Positions 50,999 to 58,674 of a stretch of DNA of 64,000 nucleotides are shown here, in pieces (the stretch's first letter is position 1; the number at the start of each line of letters is the position of its first letter). The position numbers and the translations under genes were made by a program. A model generated the notes under the pieces. The model had not been told where the DNA came from. It made no database searches and saw only the letters and a program-made list of their open reading frames with translations. Source of the stretch: Tamilnaduibacter salinus (GTDB taxonomy: Bacteria; Pseudomonadota; Gammaproteobacteria; Pseudomonadales; Oleiphilaceae); assembly GCF_003096655.1 (NCBI RefSeq), contig NZ_QEKQ01000003.1:186001-250000 (forward strand), given 5' to 3'.

Positions 50999-51058
50999 GA
51001 ATTGAGAAGGTTGCGAACCGATGGACCGGTGCGACCGCCGTGATGAGGAGACTTCGAT

Positions 51059-52171
51059 ATGAGCCTGAACCTTGGTCCGCTGTTCGAGCCGTTCCAGCTA
51101 CACAACCTGACCCTGCGCAACCGGGTCGCCATGGCGCCGATGACGCGCAGTTTCTCGCCAGGCAACGTCCCCAACGAGAAGGTCGTCGATTACTACCGTC
51201 GTCGTGCCGAAGGCGGCGTGGGCCTTCTGATCACCGAAGGCACCACCGTCAATCACGCCGGAGCCAACGGCTACGAAAACGTGCCGTTCTTCCACGGCGA
51301 AGACAGCCTGGCGGGCTGGAAAGCGGTGGTGGATGCGGTTCACGAAGCGGGTGGCGCCATTTTCCCGCAGCTCTGGCACGTGGGCGCGGTGCGCCGCGAA
51401 GGGATGGAGCCGGACCCGTCCGTGCCCGGCTTCAGCCCTTCTGGCCTCTATGCACCGGGCAAGCCCAACGGCCGGGCGATGACCGAGAGCGACATTGCCG
51501 ATGTGGTCACCGCCTTTGCCGACGCGGCGCAGGATGCCAAGGCGCTGGGCTTTGATGGCGTCGAGATCCATGGCGCCCACGGTTACCTGATCGACCAGTT
51601 CTTCTGGGAGGGCACCAATAACCGCGAGGATGCGTACGGCGGCAGCATGGCGAAACGCCAGCGCTTCGCCATCGAGATCATTGAAGCGGTGCGCGAGCGC
51701 GTGGGCCCGGACTTCCCGATCATGCTGCGCTATTCCCAGTGGAAAATGCAGGACTATGAGGCGAAGCTGGCGCGCACGCCGGAGGAACTGGAGCAGTTCC
51801 TCGCGCCACTGTCCGAGGCCGGTGTGGACATCTTCCACGCCTCGACGCGCCGCTTCTGGGAGCCGGAATTCGACGGTTCGTCCCTCAACCTTGCCGGCTG
51901 GACCAAAAAGCTCACCGGCAAGCCGGCCATGTCCGTCGGCAGCGTCGGCCTGACCCAGGACTTCATCAGCGGCACCTTTGCCAGTAAGCAGGCCGCCGTT
52001 GAGCAGTCCGGCATCGACGAGCTGGTTGAGCGCATGAACGCCGGCGAATTCGATCTCATTGCCGTCGGCCGCGCCCTGCTGCAGGACCCGCAATGGCTGA
52101 ACAAGATGAAAGACGGCCGCTCGGACGAGATCGACGCGTTCGCAAAGGCCTCGTTGAAAGAACTCTACTGA
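51059..52171 (+). CDS. Old Yellow Enzyme family alkene reductase
   Basis: This 370-residue FMN/NADPH enzyme reduces activated C=C bonds or nitro-esters. Family motifs: LRNRVAMAPMTRSF, IFPQLWHVGAVRR, the substrate-binding EIHGAHGYLIDQFFWEGTNNR and IAVGRALLQDP at the phosphate site. It resembles NemA-type reductases. The divergent HxlR gene and palindromic operator suggest induction by electrophiles. An intrinsic terminator follows. Confidence 0.93.
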   Translation: MSLNLGPLFEPFQLHNLTLRNRVAMAPMTRSFSPGNVPNEKVVDYYRRRAEGGVGLLITEGTTVNHAGANGYENVPFFHGEDSLAGWKAVVDAVHEAGGAIFPQLWHVGAVRREGMEPDPSVPGFSPSGLYAPGKPNGRAMTESDIADVVTAFADAAQDAKALGFDGVEIHGAHGYLIDQFFWEGTNNREDAYGGSMAKRQRFAIEIIEAVRERVGPDFPIMLRYSQWKMQDYEAKLARTPEELEQFLAPLSEAGVDIFHASTRRFWEPEFDGSSLNLAGWTKKLTGKPAMSVGSVGLTQDFISGTFASKQAAVEQSGIDELVERMNAGEFDLIAVGRALLQDPQWLNKMKDGRSDEIDAFAKASLKELY

Positions 52172-52194
52172 GCTGGACGTGACGGGTCTGAAGG

Positions 52195-52218
52195 AGCCGT
52201 CCCAAGGGGTGGCTTTTT
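52195..52218 (+). terminator. Intrinsic terminator after the OYE gene
   Basis: AGCCGTCCC pairs with GGGGTGGCT (two G-T pairs), followed by TTTTT. Confidence 0.65.
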
Positions 52219-52245
52219 CGTGTCTGGAATCCCGTTCTGGCCGGT

Positions 52246-52273
52246 TGTTGGGCTTCCGTTGTCAGCCCAACCT
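52246..52273. repeat. Solo TTGGGCT/AGCCCAA palindromic repeat
   Basis: A 28-base unit with an 8-bp stem GTTGGGCT / AGCCCAAC. It matches one arm of the inverted repeat at 61068-61150 at 25 of 28 positions, so it belongs to the same dispersed family. Confidence 0.7.
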
Positions 52274-52307
52274 CCGGGGCTGATTCTTCCCGGAGCGGCC
52301 TGAGCGC

Positions 52308-52751
52308 TCACCAGATCGTGATCAACGCACCGATACCGAGGATGGCCGAGCCGCCGACTTCGGCGATGATCAGTGCGGCCATGAAGGCGGTCACCAGGGC
52401 GGGCGGGACGTCCCGGCGTCCGAGCTGGTGGGGTTTGCGGAGCTGGTTGGCGGTGTCGCGTAGCCAGCCGTGGATGATGTACGTGGCGATCGCCAGGGCG
52501 AAAAAGGACAGCGCTGCGGCGGCGGCCAGGGCGTCGAGCCAGTCGGGAAAGGCACTCAGTGCCGCCAGCCAGCCCAGCAGCACAGCGGCAAAGCTGTAGA
52601 GCAGGGAGCTGCGGTGGGCGACATCCACGTAGCGGGGTGCCGTCGCCCGCTCCGAGTTGGCCATGCAGGCATACTTCCAGATCCCGGTCATCAGGCCCGT
52701 CATGAAGAACACGACCGCTGCCGTGACGCAAAGCTTCTCAGCGAGACTCAT
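52308..52751 (-). CDS. Conserved four-helix membrane protein
   Basis: The 147-residue protein has four predicted membrane helices (about 6-28, 48-66, 73-95 and 120-145). It has no domain I can name. Its ATG at 52751 overlaps the end of the TetR gene by 14 bases, so it is probably translated from the same transcript. A context role in lipid or solvent response is only a guess. Confidence 0.6.
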   Translation of the reverse strand: MSLAEKLCVTAAVVFFMTGLMTGIWKYACMANSERATAPRYVDVAHRSSLLYSFAAVLLGWLAALSAFPDWLDALAAAAALSFFALAIATYIIHGWLRDTANQLRKPHQLGRRDVPPALVTAFMAALIIAEVGGSAILGIGALITIW

Positions 52752-53373
52752 TGGGCACACCTGAAGCCAGTGTTTCCAGTGGGGTCGACTCGACCAGCGC
52801 CCCCCGGAACTGCCGGTTGATGAAGCGTTCGGTCTCGCCCTGGATGCGCTCGCGCTGCTCCGGTTTCTCGACGTACTCGAGCGCCCGGAACAGGATGTAT
52901 CGAATGGTCATCTGGGAGATCTCGTGGATGGTAGCGGTGTCGAGACCGGGCACGAGATCCCTCTCGATAATGTCTTCGGCCATCTCCCGGGCGCTGGCTT
53001 CAAGCTGGTTTTCCAGGGCCCGGCGCAGGACCGACGACGGGCCGTTCAGCTCCCGCACCGCTACAGTCGTCGCCGCCGGATTTTCCTGGAAGTAGCCGAA
53101 CACCCAGCGGACTGTATCGTGCGCTGCCTGATCGTGGGTCTGGGCCGACTGGCGCAGTTCCCGCACCGCCTGTTTCATCTCTCCGGCCAGATGGCCGAGC
53201 ACCACCAGTCCAAAATCGTCCAGGTTCCTGAAGTGACGATAGAAGGTGTTGGGGTTCAGCCCCGCCTCCCGGGCCACTTCCCGCAGACTCAATGACGTCA
53301 GGCTCCGGCTCTTGGTGCAGAGTCGCAGGGCTGCTTCGACCAGTTTCAGTTTGCCGCCGGTCAGCGTGATCAT
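52738..53373 (-). CDS. TetR family transcriptional regulator
   Basis: The 211-residue repressor has an N-terminal TetR helix-turn-helix (about 8-60; SLREVAREAGLNPNTFYRHF) and a helical ligand domain. The DNA-binding part resembles FabR/PsrA-like fatty-acid regulators. It is divergent from a Baeyer-Villiger-type monooxygenase gene, and three evenly spaced operator-like 16-mers lie between. It probably represses both itself and the monooxygenase until a lipid or ketone ligand binds. Confidence 0.9.
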   Translation of the reverse strand: MITLTGGKLKLVEAALRLCTKSRSLTSLSLREVAREAGLNPNTFYRHFRNLDDFGLVVLGHLAGEMKQAVRELRQSAQTHDQAAHDTVRWVFGYFQENPAATTVAVRELNGPSSVLRRALENQLEASAREMAEDIIERDLVPGLDTATIHEISQMTIRYILFRALEYVEKPEQRERIQGETERFINRQFRGALVESTPLETLASGVPNESR

Positions 53374-53442
53374 TGGCGCCGCCTCTCTGTCGGGGACGAG
53401 GTGTTGTCATCAGGGGCCATCGCCCCGTCTGTGCTTTGAAAA

Positions 53443-53503
53443 GTATACACACGTCTACTTAAAGCGTATACAGTTGTCTACAACACGGTAGACGAGTGTC
53501 TAC
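53443..53503. promoter_or_regulatory. Three tandem 16-bp operator copies between tetR and the monooxygenase gene
   Basis: GTATACACACGTCTAC (53443), GTATACAGTTGTCTAC (53466) and GTAGACGAGTGTCTAC (53488) share the pattern GTAkAC-N4-GTCTAC. The third is a perfect 6-bp inverted repeat. Starts are 23 and 22 bases apart, about two helical turns, so repressors would stack on one face. Confidence 0.75.
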
Positions 53504-53549
53504 ATTGCCAACAACAAGACAGGGCGCGACGGTCCTTAAAGAGGTGACT

Positions 53550-55136
53550 ATGAGCGATACCACTCCCATCACGATCATCGGTACCGGGTTTGCCGGTCTC
53601 GGTATGGGCATCAAGCTCAAGGAAGCGGGGTTTCACGACTTCGTGATTCTCGAACAGGCCGACGAAGTGGGCGGTACCTGGCGTGACAATCAGTATCCGG
53701 GGTGCGCGTGTGACGTGCAGTCCGCCCTCTATTCCTTCTCATTCGAGCAGAACCCGAACTGGTCACGGACCTTTGCGGAGCAGGAAGAAATCCTGGACTA
53801 CCTCAAGTACTGTGCCCGCAAGTACGATCTGTACCCCCACATCCGCTTCCACCAGCAGGTGGCGGGCGCCCGGTTTGACGAGGCCAGCCAGACCTGGACG
53901 GTGGAGACGGCCAATGCCCCGGCCATGTGGGACTACATGGCGAAGAAAGGACTCAATCCGGGCGATGCCATTGACCGCAACGACCCGGAGAAGCCCGAAT
54001 ACCAGTCCCTGCGCACCAACATCCTGATTTCCGGCATGGGCGGGCTGAGCACGCCGGCCTATCCGAACATCCCGGGTGTGGAGCGCTTTGAGGGCAAGAG
54101 CTTTCACTCCCAGAACTGGGACCACGATTACGATCTCAAGGGCAAGCGCGTGGCGGTGATCGGTACCGGCGCCAGCGCCATCCAGTTTGTCCCGGAAGTG
54201 GCGAAGGACGCCGCGCAGCTCGATCTTTACCAGCGCACGCCGCCCTGGATCATGGAAAAGCCGGACCGGCCGTTCAGCAAGCTCGAGCGCACCGCGTTCC
54301 GTCACGTGCCGGGCGCGCTGAACACGCTGCGCCAGAGTATCTACTGGAAGCTCGAAGCCCGTGTCGTTGCGTTCGCGCTGAGCCCGCGACTGATGAAAGT
54401 GGCGGAGCTGGACGCCCGGCGCCTGATCCGCAAGCAGATCAAGGATCCGGTCCTGCGGAAGAAGGTCACGCCGGATTACACCATCGGCTGCAAACGTATC
54501 CTGATGTCCAACAACTACTACCCCGCGCTGGCGCAGGACAATGTCGACGTCATCACCGATGGCATCCAGGAAGTCCGCCCGCACAGCATCATCGACAAGA
54601 CCGGGAAAGAACGGGAGATCGACGCGCTGATCTACGGCACCGGCTTCCGCGCCACTGAACCGCTGCCCGAGGGCATGGTCTTCGGACGGGGCGGTCAGGA
54701 TCTCATTCACGCCTGGCGCGATGGTGCCGAAGCCTACAAGGGCACGACCGTCACCGGCTTCCCCAACTTCTTCATGATGGTGGGGCCGAACACCGGCCTG
54801 GCACACACGTCACTGGTCTACATGATCGAATGCCAGATCGAGTACATCCTCGATGCCATCACCAAGATGCGCCAGAACGGCTGGCAGAGCGTGGACGTGC
54901 AGCCGGAGGTGCAGCGTGAATTCAACGAGGACATCCAGTCCCGTCTGGACGGTTCCGTCTGGCAGGACGGTGGCTGCAACAGCTGGTACATCGACGAGAA
55001 TGGCAAGAACACCACGCTGTGGCCCAGCTTCACGTGGCACTTCCGGCATCTGACCAGCCGGTTCGACGCCGCGCAATACCACTGCGAGCCGGCCGAGACA
55101 CCGATTACGGCGGCGCCGGAACCGGCCACTGCATAA
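53550..55136 (+). CDS. Flavin-containing Baeyer-Villiger-type monooxygenase
   Basis: The 528-residue FAD/NADPH enzyme inserts oxygen into ketones or hydroxylates. The FAD loop GTGFAGLGMG and NADPH loop GTGASA are present. Between them lies the fingerprint FxGxxxHxxxW[PD] as FEGKSFHSQNWD near residue 180, diagnostic of type I Baeyer-Villiger monooxygenases. The ATG at 53550 has AGAGG upstream; an ATG at 53496 falls inside the operator array and is rejected. The substrate is unknown, perhaps a fatty or cyclic ketone. Confidence 0.9.
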   Translation: MSDTTPITIIGTGFAGLGMGIKLKEAGFHDFVILEQADEVGGTWRDNQYPGCACDVQSALYSFSFEQNPNWSRTFAEQEEILDYLKYCARKYDLYPHIRFHQQVAGARFDEASQTWTVETANAPAMWDYMAKKGLNPGDAIDRNDPEKPEYQSLRTNILISGMGGLSTPAYPNIPGVERFEGKSFHSQNWDHDYDLKGKRVAVIGTGASAIQFVPEVAKDAAQLDLYQRTPPWIMEKPDRPFSKLERTAFRHVPGALNTLRQSIYWKLEARVVAFALSPRLMKVAELDARRLIRKQIKDPVLRKKVTPDYTIGCKRILMSNNYYPALAQDNVDVITDGIQEVRPHSIIDKTGKEREIDALIYGTGFRATEPLPEGMVFGRGGQDLIHAWRDGAEAYKGTTVTGFPNFFMMVGPNTGLAHTSLVYMIECQIEYILDAITKMRQNGWQSVDVQPEVQREFNEDIQSRLDGSVWQDGGCNSWYIDENGKNTTLWPSFTWHFRHLTSRFDAAQYHCEPAETPITAAPEPATA

Positions 55137-55164
55137 CGACGGTTAACCACAAAGAAACAGGAAA

Positions 55165-55191
55165 GGGGCCGGAGTTCCGGCCCCTTTTTTT
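55165..55191 (+). terminator. Intrinsic terminator after the monooxygenase gene
   Basis: GGGGCCGG, loop AGTT, CCGGCCCC, then seven T. A textbook intrinsic terminator. Confidence 0.92.
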
Positions 55192-55270
55192 GTGTGCGAG
55201 AATAGCGCGCTTGCTAAAGAAGTGATCCCGAATGGGGAATCACTGATTGCCGGAATAACGGAGGGGTGCC

Positions 55271-55603
55271 ATGCAGGCCTGGTTGCTACTCAGTCTCGCC
55301 ATTGTCTCGGAAGTGGTCGGCACCTCCGCCCTGAAATCCTCGGACGGCTTCACCCGGCTCTGGCCGTCCATAATGGTTGTCGTGGGCTACGGACTCGCCT
55401 TCTACTGCCTCGCTCTGGTCCTGCGCACCATTCCCGTGGGCATCGCCTACGCCGTCTGGGCCGGCACCGGCGTGGCCTTGATGGCGCTGGTGGGCTGGCT
55501 GGTCTACGGCCAGCGACTGGATGTGCCCGGCATTGTCGGCATCCTCCTGATCGTCGCCGGGGTCTTCGTCCTCAACATCTACTCGTCGGCGGGTGGTCAC
55601 TGA
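55271..55603 (+). CDS. Small multidrug resistance (SMR) family transporter
   Basis: This 110-residue, four-helix proton-coupled exporter has the essential Glu14 (AIVSEVVGTSALK) and the helix-4 pattern GIVGILLIVAGVFVLN. It is closer in look to EmrE (quaternary cation export) than to guanidinium exporters, and no guanidine riboswitch motif was seen upstream. A hairpin, AGTGAT...ATCACT, lies at 55221-55249. Confidence 0.93.
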   Translation: MQAWLLLSLAIVSEVVGTSALKSSDGFTRLWPSIMVVVGYGLAFYCLALVLRTIPVGIAYAVWAGTGVALMALVGWLVYGQRLDVPGIVGILLIVAGVFVLNIYSSAGGH

Positions 55604-55734
55604 CCGACATCCGTCTCGCTGCTGAGTCGATAGATTCGAATTGCTGCGTGTCGCAAGAAGCGACCGTTTGTTTCCATAATTCTGTCAACGTAAGCTTTAC
55701 TTCGTCACGATCACCGATTGCAAAGGATTGTTTT

Positions 55735-56301
55735 ATGATCAGGACGATGCTTCTCCTGGCCCCTTGGCTTTTTCTAGGGAGCCTGAGCGCTTCTGCTGCT
55801 CCCGTTTCCCATGTCGATTATGAACCCCGGGAAACGACGGAAATAACTCGTTTTTCGACGGGTGCAGGTGGACCGCTGCGTCTCCCGACGGAGCATCTGA
55901 AGAAGATGACCATCATTGGTGGGAAGGGGCTGAGTTTCCTCTATCCAAACCAGGCTCACTTTTACGTCGAAACGGTGACGGCAGAACAGTCCGGTTATCC
56001 GGATGCGGATATGCGTCAGTGGCCGGTCTATGTGTTTGGCTTAAAGGACGGAACGGAGAGCAGTAACGCGTTTATCAGAGATCTTCTGAAAACCAAACGG
56101 TTTGGAGTTGATAAACAGATCAATCCGGACGTGGTGCGCGTCTTTTCGACGTCGACTGGCAAAGGATTCTGGGCATTTGGTGAAGAAAAATCTCTGATTG
56201 TTCTGACCGAGGAGGATAATCGGTCGAGCATCACTCTGATCAACGTGACAGGCCTTCCAGAGCAAACCATCGAAGACATGATAATCAAAGGAGTGATTTA
56301 A
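55735..56301 (+). CDS. Exported protein of unknown function
   Basis: The 188-residue protein has a signal peptide (about 1-22) and a mixed alpha/beta body I do not recognise. It is visibly more A/T-rich than its neighbours, suggesting recent acquisition. AAAGGA precedes the ATG. It ends 2 bases before the next gene, whose ribosome binding site lies in its last codons, so the two are a unit. Confidence 0.6.
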   Translation: MIRTMLLLAPWLFLGSLSASAAPVSHVDYEPRETTEITRFSTGAGGPLRLPTEHLKKMTIIGGKGLSFLYPNQAHFYVETVTAEQSGYPDADMRQWPVYVFGLKDGTESSNAFIRDLLKTKRFGVDKQINPDVVRVFSTSTGKGFWAFGEEKSLIVLTEEDNRSSITLINVTGLPEQTIEDMIIKGVI

Positions 56302-56303
56302 TC

Positions 56304-56645
56304 ATGGCGCTATCGTCGACGGAGAAGCAGGATCTTGCGGGAATTCTTGAAATCGTGTTTGGTCACGATACGGCAATCCACTCCAGGGTAAACCGCTTTA
56401 ATGAAAGAACTATGGCGGCGGCAGAAGATGCGCTGGAAACAATGGTGCGTTGCAACGACAACATGAGGCGTCTTGTTACCGGTCTTCTTGGTGGAGCAAG
56501 CGTACTTGTAAAAGGTTGGCTCCGTGAAATTGTAAGCCGGCTCAGAAAAGAGCTTGAATCGGGACGGATTCAGTTCGATGGGTATGCGTGCAAGGTATTC
56601 ACGGTGAACAATTGGCGTACGCCTATTGTTCTGACTCTCCAATAG
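56304..56645 (+). CDS. Small protein of unknown function
   Basis: This 113-residue protein is probably cytosolic and mostly helical, with a Gly/Val-rich segment (VTGLLGGASVLVKGWL) followed by an Arg/Lys/Glu helix. I recognise no domain. AAAGGAG lies 9 bases before the ATG, supporting it as real. Its composition matches the preceding gene. It ends just upstream of a 109-bp palindromic element. Confidence 0.5.
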   Translation: MALSSTEKQDLAGILEIVFGHDTAIHSRVNRFNERTMAAAEDALETMVRCNDNMRRLVTGLLGGASVLVKGWLREIVSRLRKELESGRIQFDGYACKVFTVNNWRTPIVLTLQ

Positions 56646-56683
56646 GCGGACCGTATTACAGGCGGTCACTCCGTTGTCTGATC

Positions 56684-56792
56684 GGGATCGGCTGGCGGTC
56701 ATTGCCGGAGGAGCGACAGGGATGTCGCGGTCGCATTTGGCGTCAGGGACGACCATCAAATGCAGCGTAGGCAATGACCGCCAGCCGGTCCC
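56684..56792. repeat. 109-bp palindromic element with nested hairpins
   Basis: Outer arms pair over 23 bases with one G-T mismatch; the inner 18 bp are perfect (56689-56706 with 56770-56787). Inside are a hairpin GCGACA-GGGA-TGTCGC (56713-56728) and arms GCATTTG / CAAATGC. The structure is a three-way cruciform with no coding capacity, like a MITE- or REP-type element. Confidence 0.7.
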
Positions 56793-56876
56793 CAGCCCCA
56801 TGGTTGAGGACAGATATCGGTCGCCCTATCGGTGGACTCCGAAGTCGGAGACATCGGCTACATTGCCAGCGGCAAC

Positions 56877-58295
56877 TTATTCCGCCACCTCCGGCGCCTG
56901 CGCCGCCGTGCCGAGGTGATAGGCGGCAAAGCCGGCCATGACGACCTGATCGACAGCCATGCCGATCACCCGGCCATCCTCGTCGGCCCTGATCGTGTGC
57001 TGGGCGTTGGTGATCGGATCGGTGACGGTGCCGAGCGGCTGGCCGGCCACGACGTCATCCCCCAGATCCACGTCGCTGTTCAGGATGCCACCGTGGTTCG
57101 CGCGCACCCAGCTGGAGTCGTAATATACCGGCTCCGGCTCGCCCCAGACAAACAGCCGGTTCAGCATGTTCTGCTTCTCCAACAGGCTGTTGATGGCATT
57201 CACGCCCGCCTCGATCTGGTGCTGCTGGAAGCGCGTGGATTCACCGGCCTCCATGGTGATGGCGGTGATGCCGGCGTTGGAGGCCGCGACCCGCAGCATG
57301 CCCTCGCTGCCCGGGCTGTGCACGACGGCCATCTCATCGAACCCGCGACTGAACGTGGCCACCTCCGGCCGGTTCATGTCGGCCCGCATCTGCGGCAGAT
57401 TGGTGCGCTTGAGTGAGCCGGTGTGAATGTCCACCAGCATGTCGCACGTCTGGATGACGTCGGTGAACAGCGAATGGGCAATGCGCGAGGCCAGGCTGCC
57501 GTCCGGGTCGCCGGGGAAGTGGCGGTTCAGGTCCCGGCGGTCCGCCAGATAGCGTGAGCCGCGGCGGAAGCCCTGCACGTTGACGATGGGCACACCGATG
57601 ATGCGCCCGCTCAGGTTCTCCGGCTCGATGGTGTACATCACCCGCCGCACGATCTCGATGCCGTTGAGCTCGTCGCCGTGCACCGCTGCGGTCAGGCACA
57701 GGTTCGGGCCCGGCTGGGCACCGTTCAGGACCAGAACCGGCGTCGGCGTCGTCAGACCGGCCATGGTGGTGTCCGGCTGCCAGGTCAGGCGGGTGGAGGT
57801 GCCCGGACGCACCTCGGCGCCGAGCATGACCAGTGATTCGGCTTTCGGCGCTTCCACCGGGTCGATCAGCACCAGTTCGGGCTCACCGCCCTCCGGCAAC
57901 AGCGTGGGGTCCGAGTCGGGCTCGGTGGATGCTTCCGTTGTTGAGGTTCCCGGGGCATTGTCGTCGCCGTCCGCCTTCGCTGTCGTGTCGTCATCGTCGC
58001 CCTTGCCCTGCGCTGAGGCGGACGAGGTCGGTGCGGCCGGATCGGGGGCGACGTCCTTGAGATCCACATCGGGCGCAACGACCGTGGCGTTTTCGCGCTC
58101 CTCACCACCGGTTTCGGCGGTTTGGCTGGGGGCTGGTCCGTTGGCGCCGGTTTTCGGCGTGCCCTCATCGCTGGCCGCGGCAGGTGCCGGCTTGGCGGGC
58201 TCGGTATCGGCCTCACCTTTGGGCTGTGTGTCCGCCCAGGCGGGAAGCGATGCGCCGAGTGCGAGGATGGTGGCGATGGAAACGGTGCGGACCAT
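56877..58295 (-). CDS. Periplasmic succinylglutamate desuccinylase/aspartoacylase family protein
   Basis: The 472-residue protein has a signal peptide (MVRTVSIATILALGASLPAWA), then about 130 residues of Ala/Pro/Thr/Asp/Glu-rich disordered linker, then an M14-like zinc amidohydrolase domain (about 150-470). Zinc ligands are in AAVHGDELNG (His, Glu) and VDIHTGS (His). A C-terminal beta domain follows. AstE and aspartoacylase are cytosolic, so a periplasmic copy must act on another acylated or peptide-like substrate. The ATG at 58295 starts the signal peptide; one 13 codons upstream is less likely. Confidence 0.82.
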   Translation of the reverse strand: MVRTVSIATILALGASLPAWADTQPKGEADTEPAKPAPAAASDEGTPKTGANGPAPSQTAETGGEERENATVVAPDVDLKDVAPDPAAPTSSASAQGKGDDDDTTAKADGDDNAPGTSTTEASTEPDSDPTLLPEGGEPELVLIDPVEAPKAESLVMLGAEVRPGTSTRLTWQPDTTMAGLTTPTPVLVLNGAQPGPNLCLTAAVHGDELNGIEIVRRVMYTIEPENLSGRIIGVPIVNVQGFRRGSRYLADRRDLNRHFPGDPDGSLASRIAHSLFTDVIQTCDMLVDIHTGSLKRTNLPQMRADMNRPEVATFSRGFDEMAVVHSPGSEGMLRVAASNAGITAITMEAGESTRFQQHQIEAGVNAINSLLEKQNMLNRLFVWGEPEPVYYDSSWVRANHGGILNSDVDLGDDVVAGQPLGTVTDPITNAQHTIRADEDGRVIGMAVDQVVMAGFAAYHLGTAAQAPEVAE

Positions 58296-58674
58296 GCTGA
58301 ACTCACTGCTCCGGTGACGATCGAACGGGCCCATTGTGGGGGATGGCCCCGCCTGTCGCCATTAAGGTTCCTTAAACGTCACGGCCCCGCGGGGACTCAC
58401 GGCCGAGGCGGTCATACCGGGATGATCGCTGATGAACGCGTGTCGTTCCGTGCACGTAACGACATGATCCGGTAAGGTAATGGTGTCCCCGGAGAGTCAC
58501 GTTCGTGTCACGGCCTCTCTTCATCATAGGCCGTCACAACGTCATTGCCACCGTCGGCATCCGTTCTATTCCTGACCTGTCCGGGCGCCGCCGGCGACCA
58601 GTTTCGACCAAGGTCGGACGATTCCAGACGCAATGACGCGTTACAATGCCCCATTTAGAATCGCAGAGGCACTC
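58296..58674. other. Non-coding region between divergent genes
   Basis: This 379-base stretch between the aspartoacylase-like gene and icd holds no convincing gene. It contains a palindrome TTAAGGTTCCTTAA (58362-58375) and a hairpin ACGGCCT...AGGCCGT (58510-58534); either could be a regulatory site. The icd promoter was not clearly identified. Confidence 0.5.

Noticed and set aside
55200-55270. Guanidine riboswitch upstream of the SMR gene
   Set aside because: Only a simple hairpin is visible; mini-ykkC ACGR loop pairs are absent.
55192-55734. Extension of the exported unknown gene upstream over the SMR gene
   Set aside because: The frame runs antiphase through the SMR gene; the ATG at 55735 has a ribosome site and starts a signal peptide.
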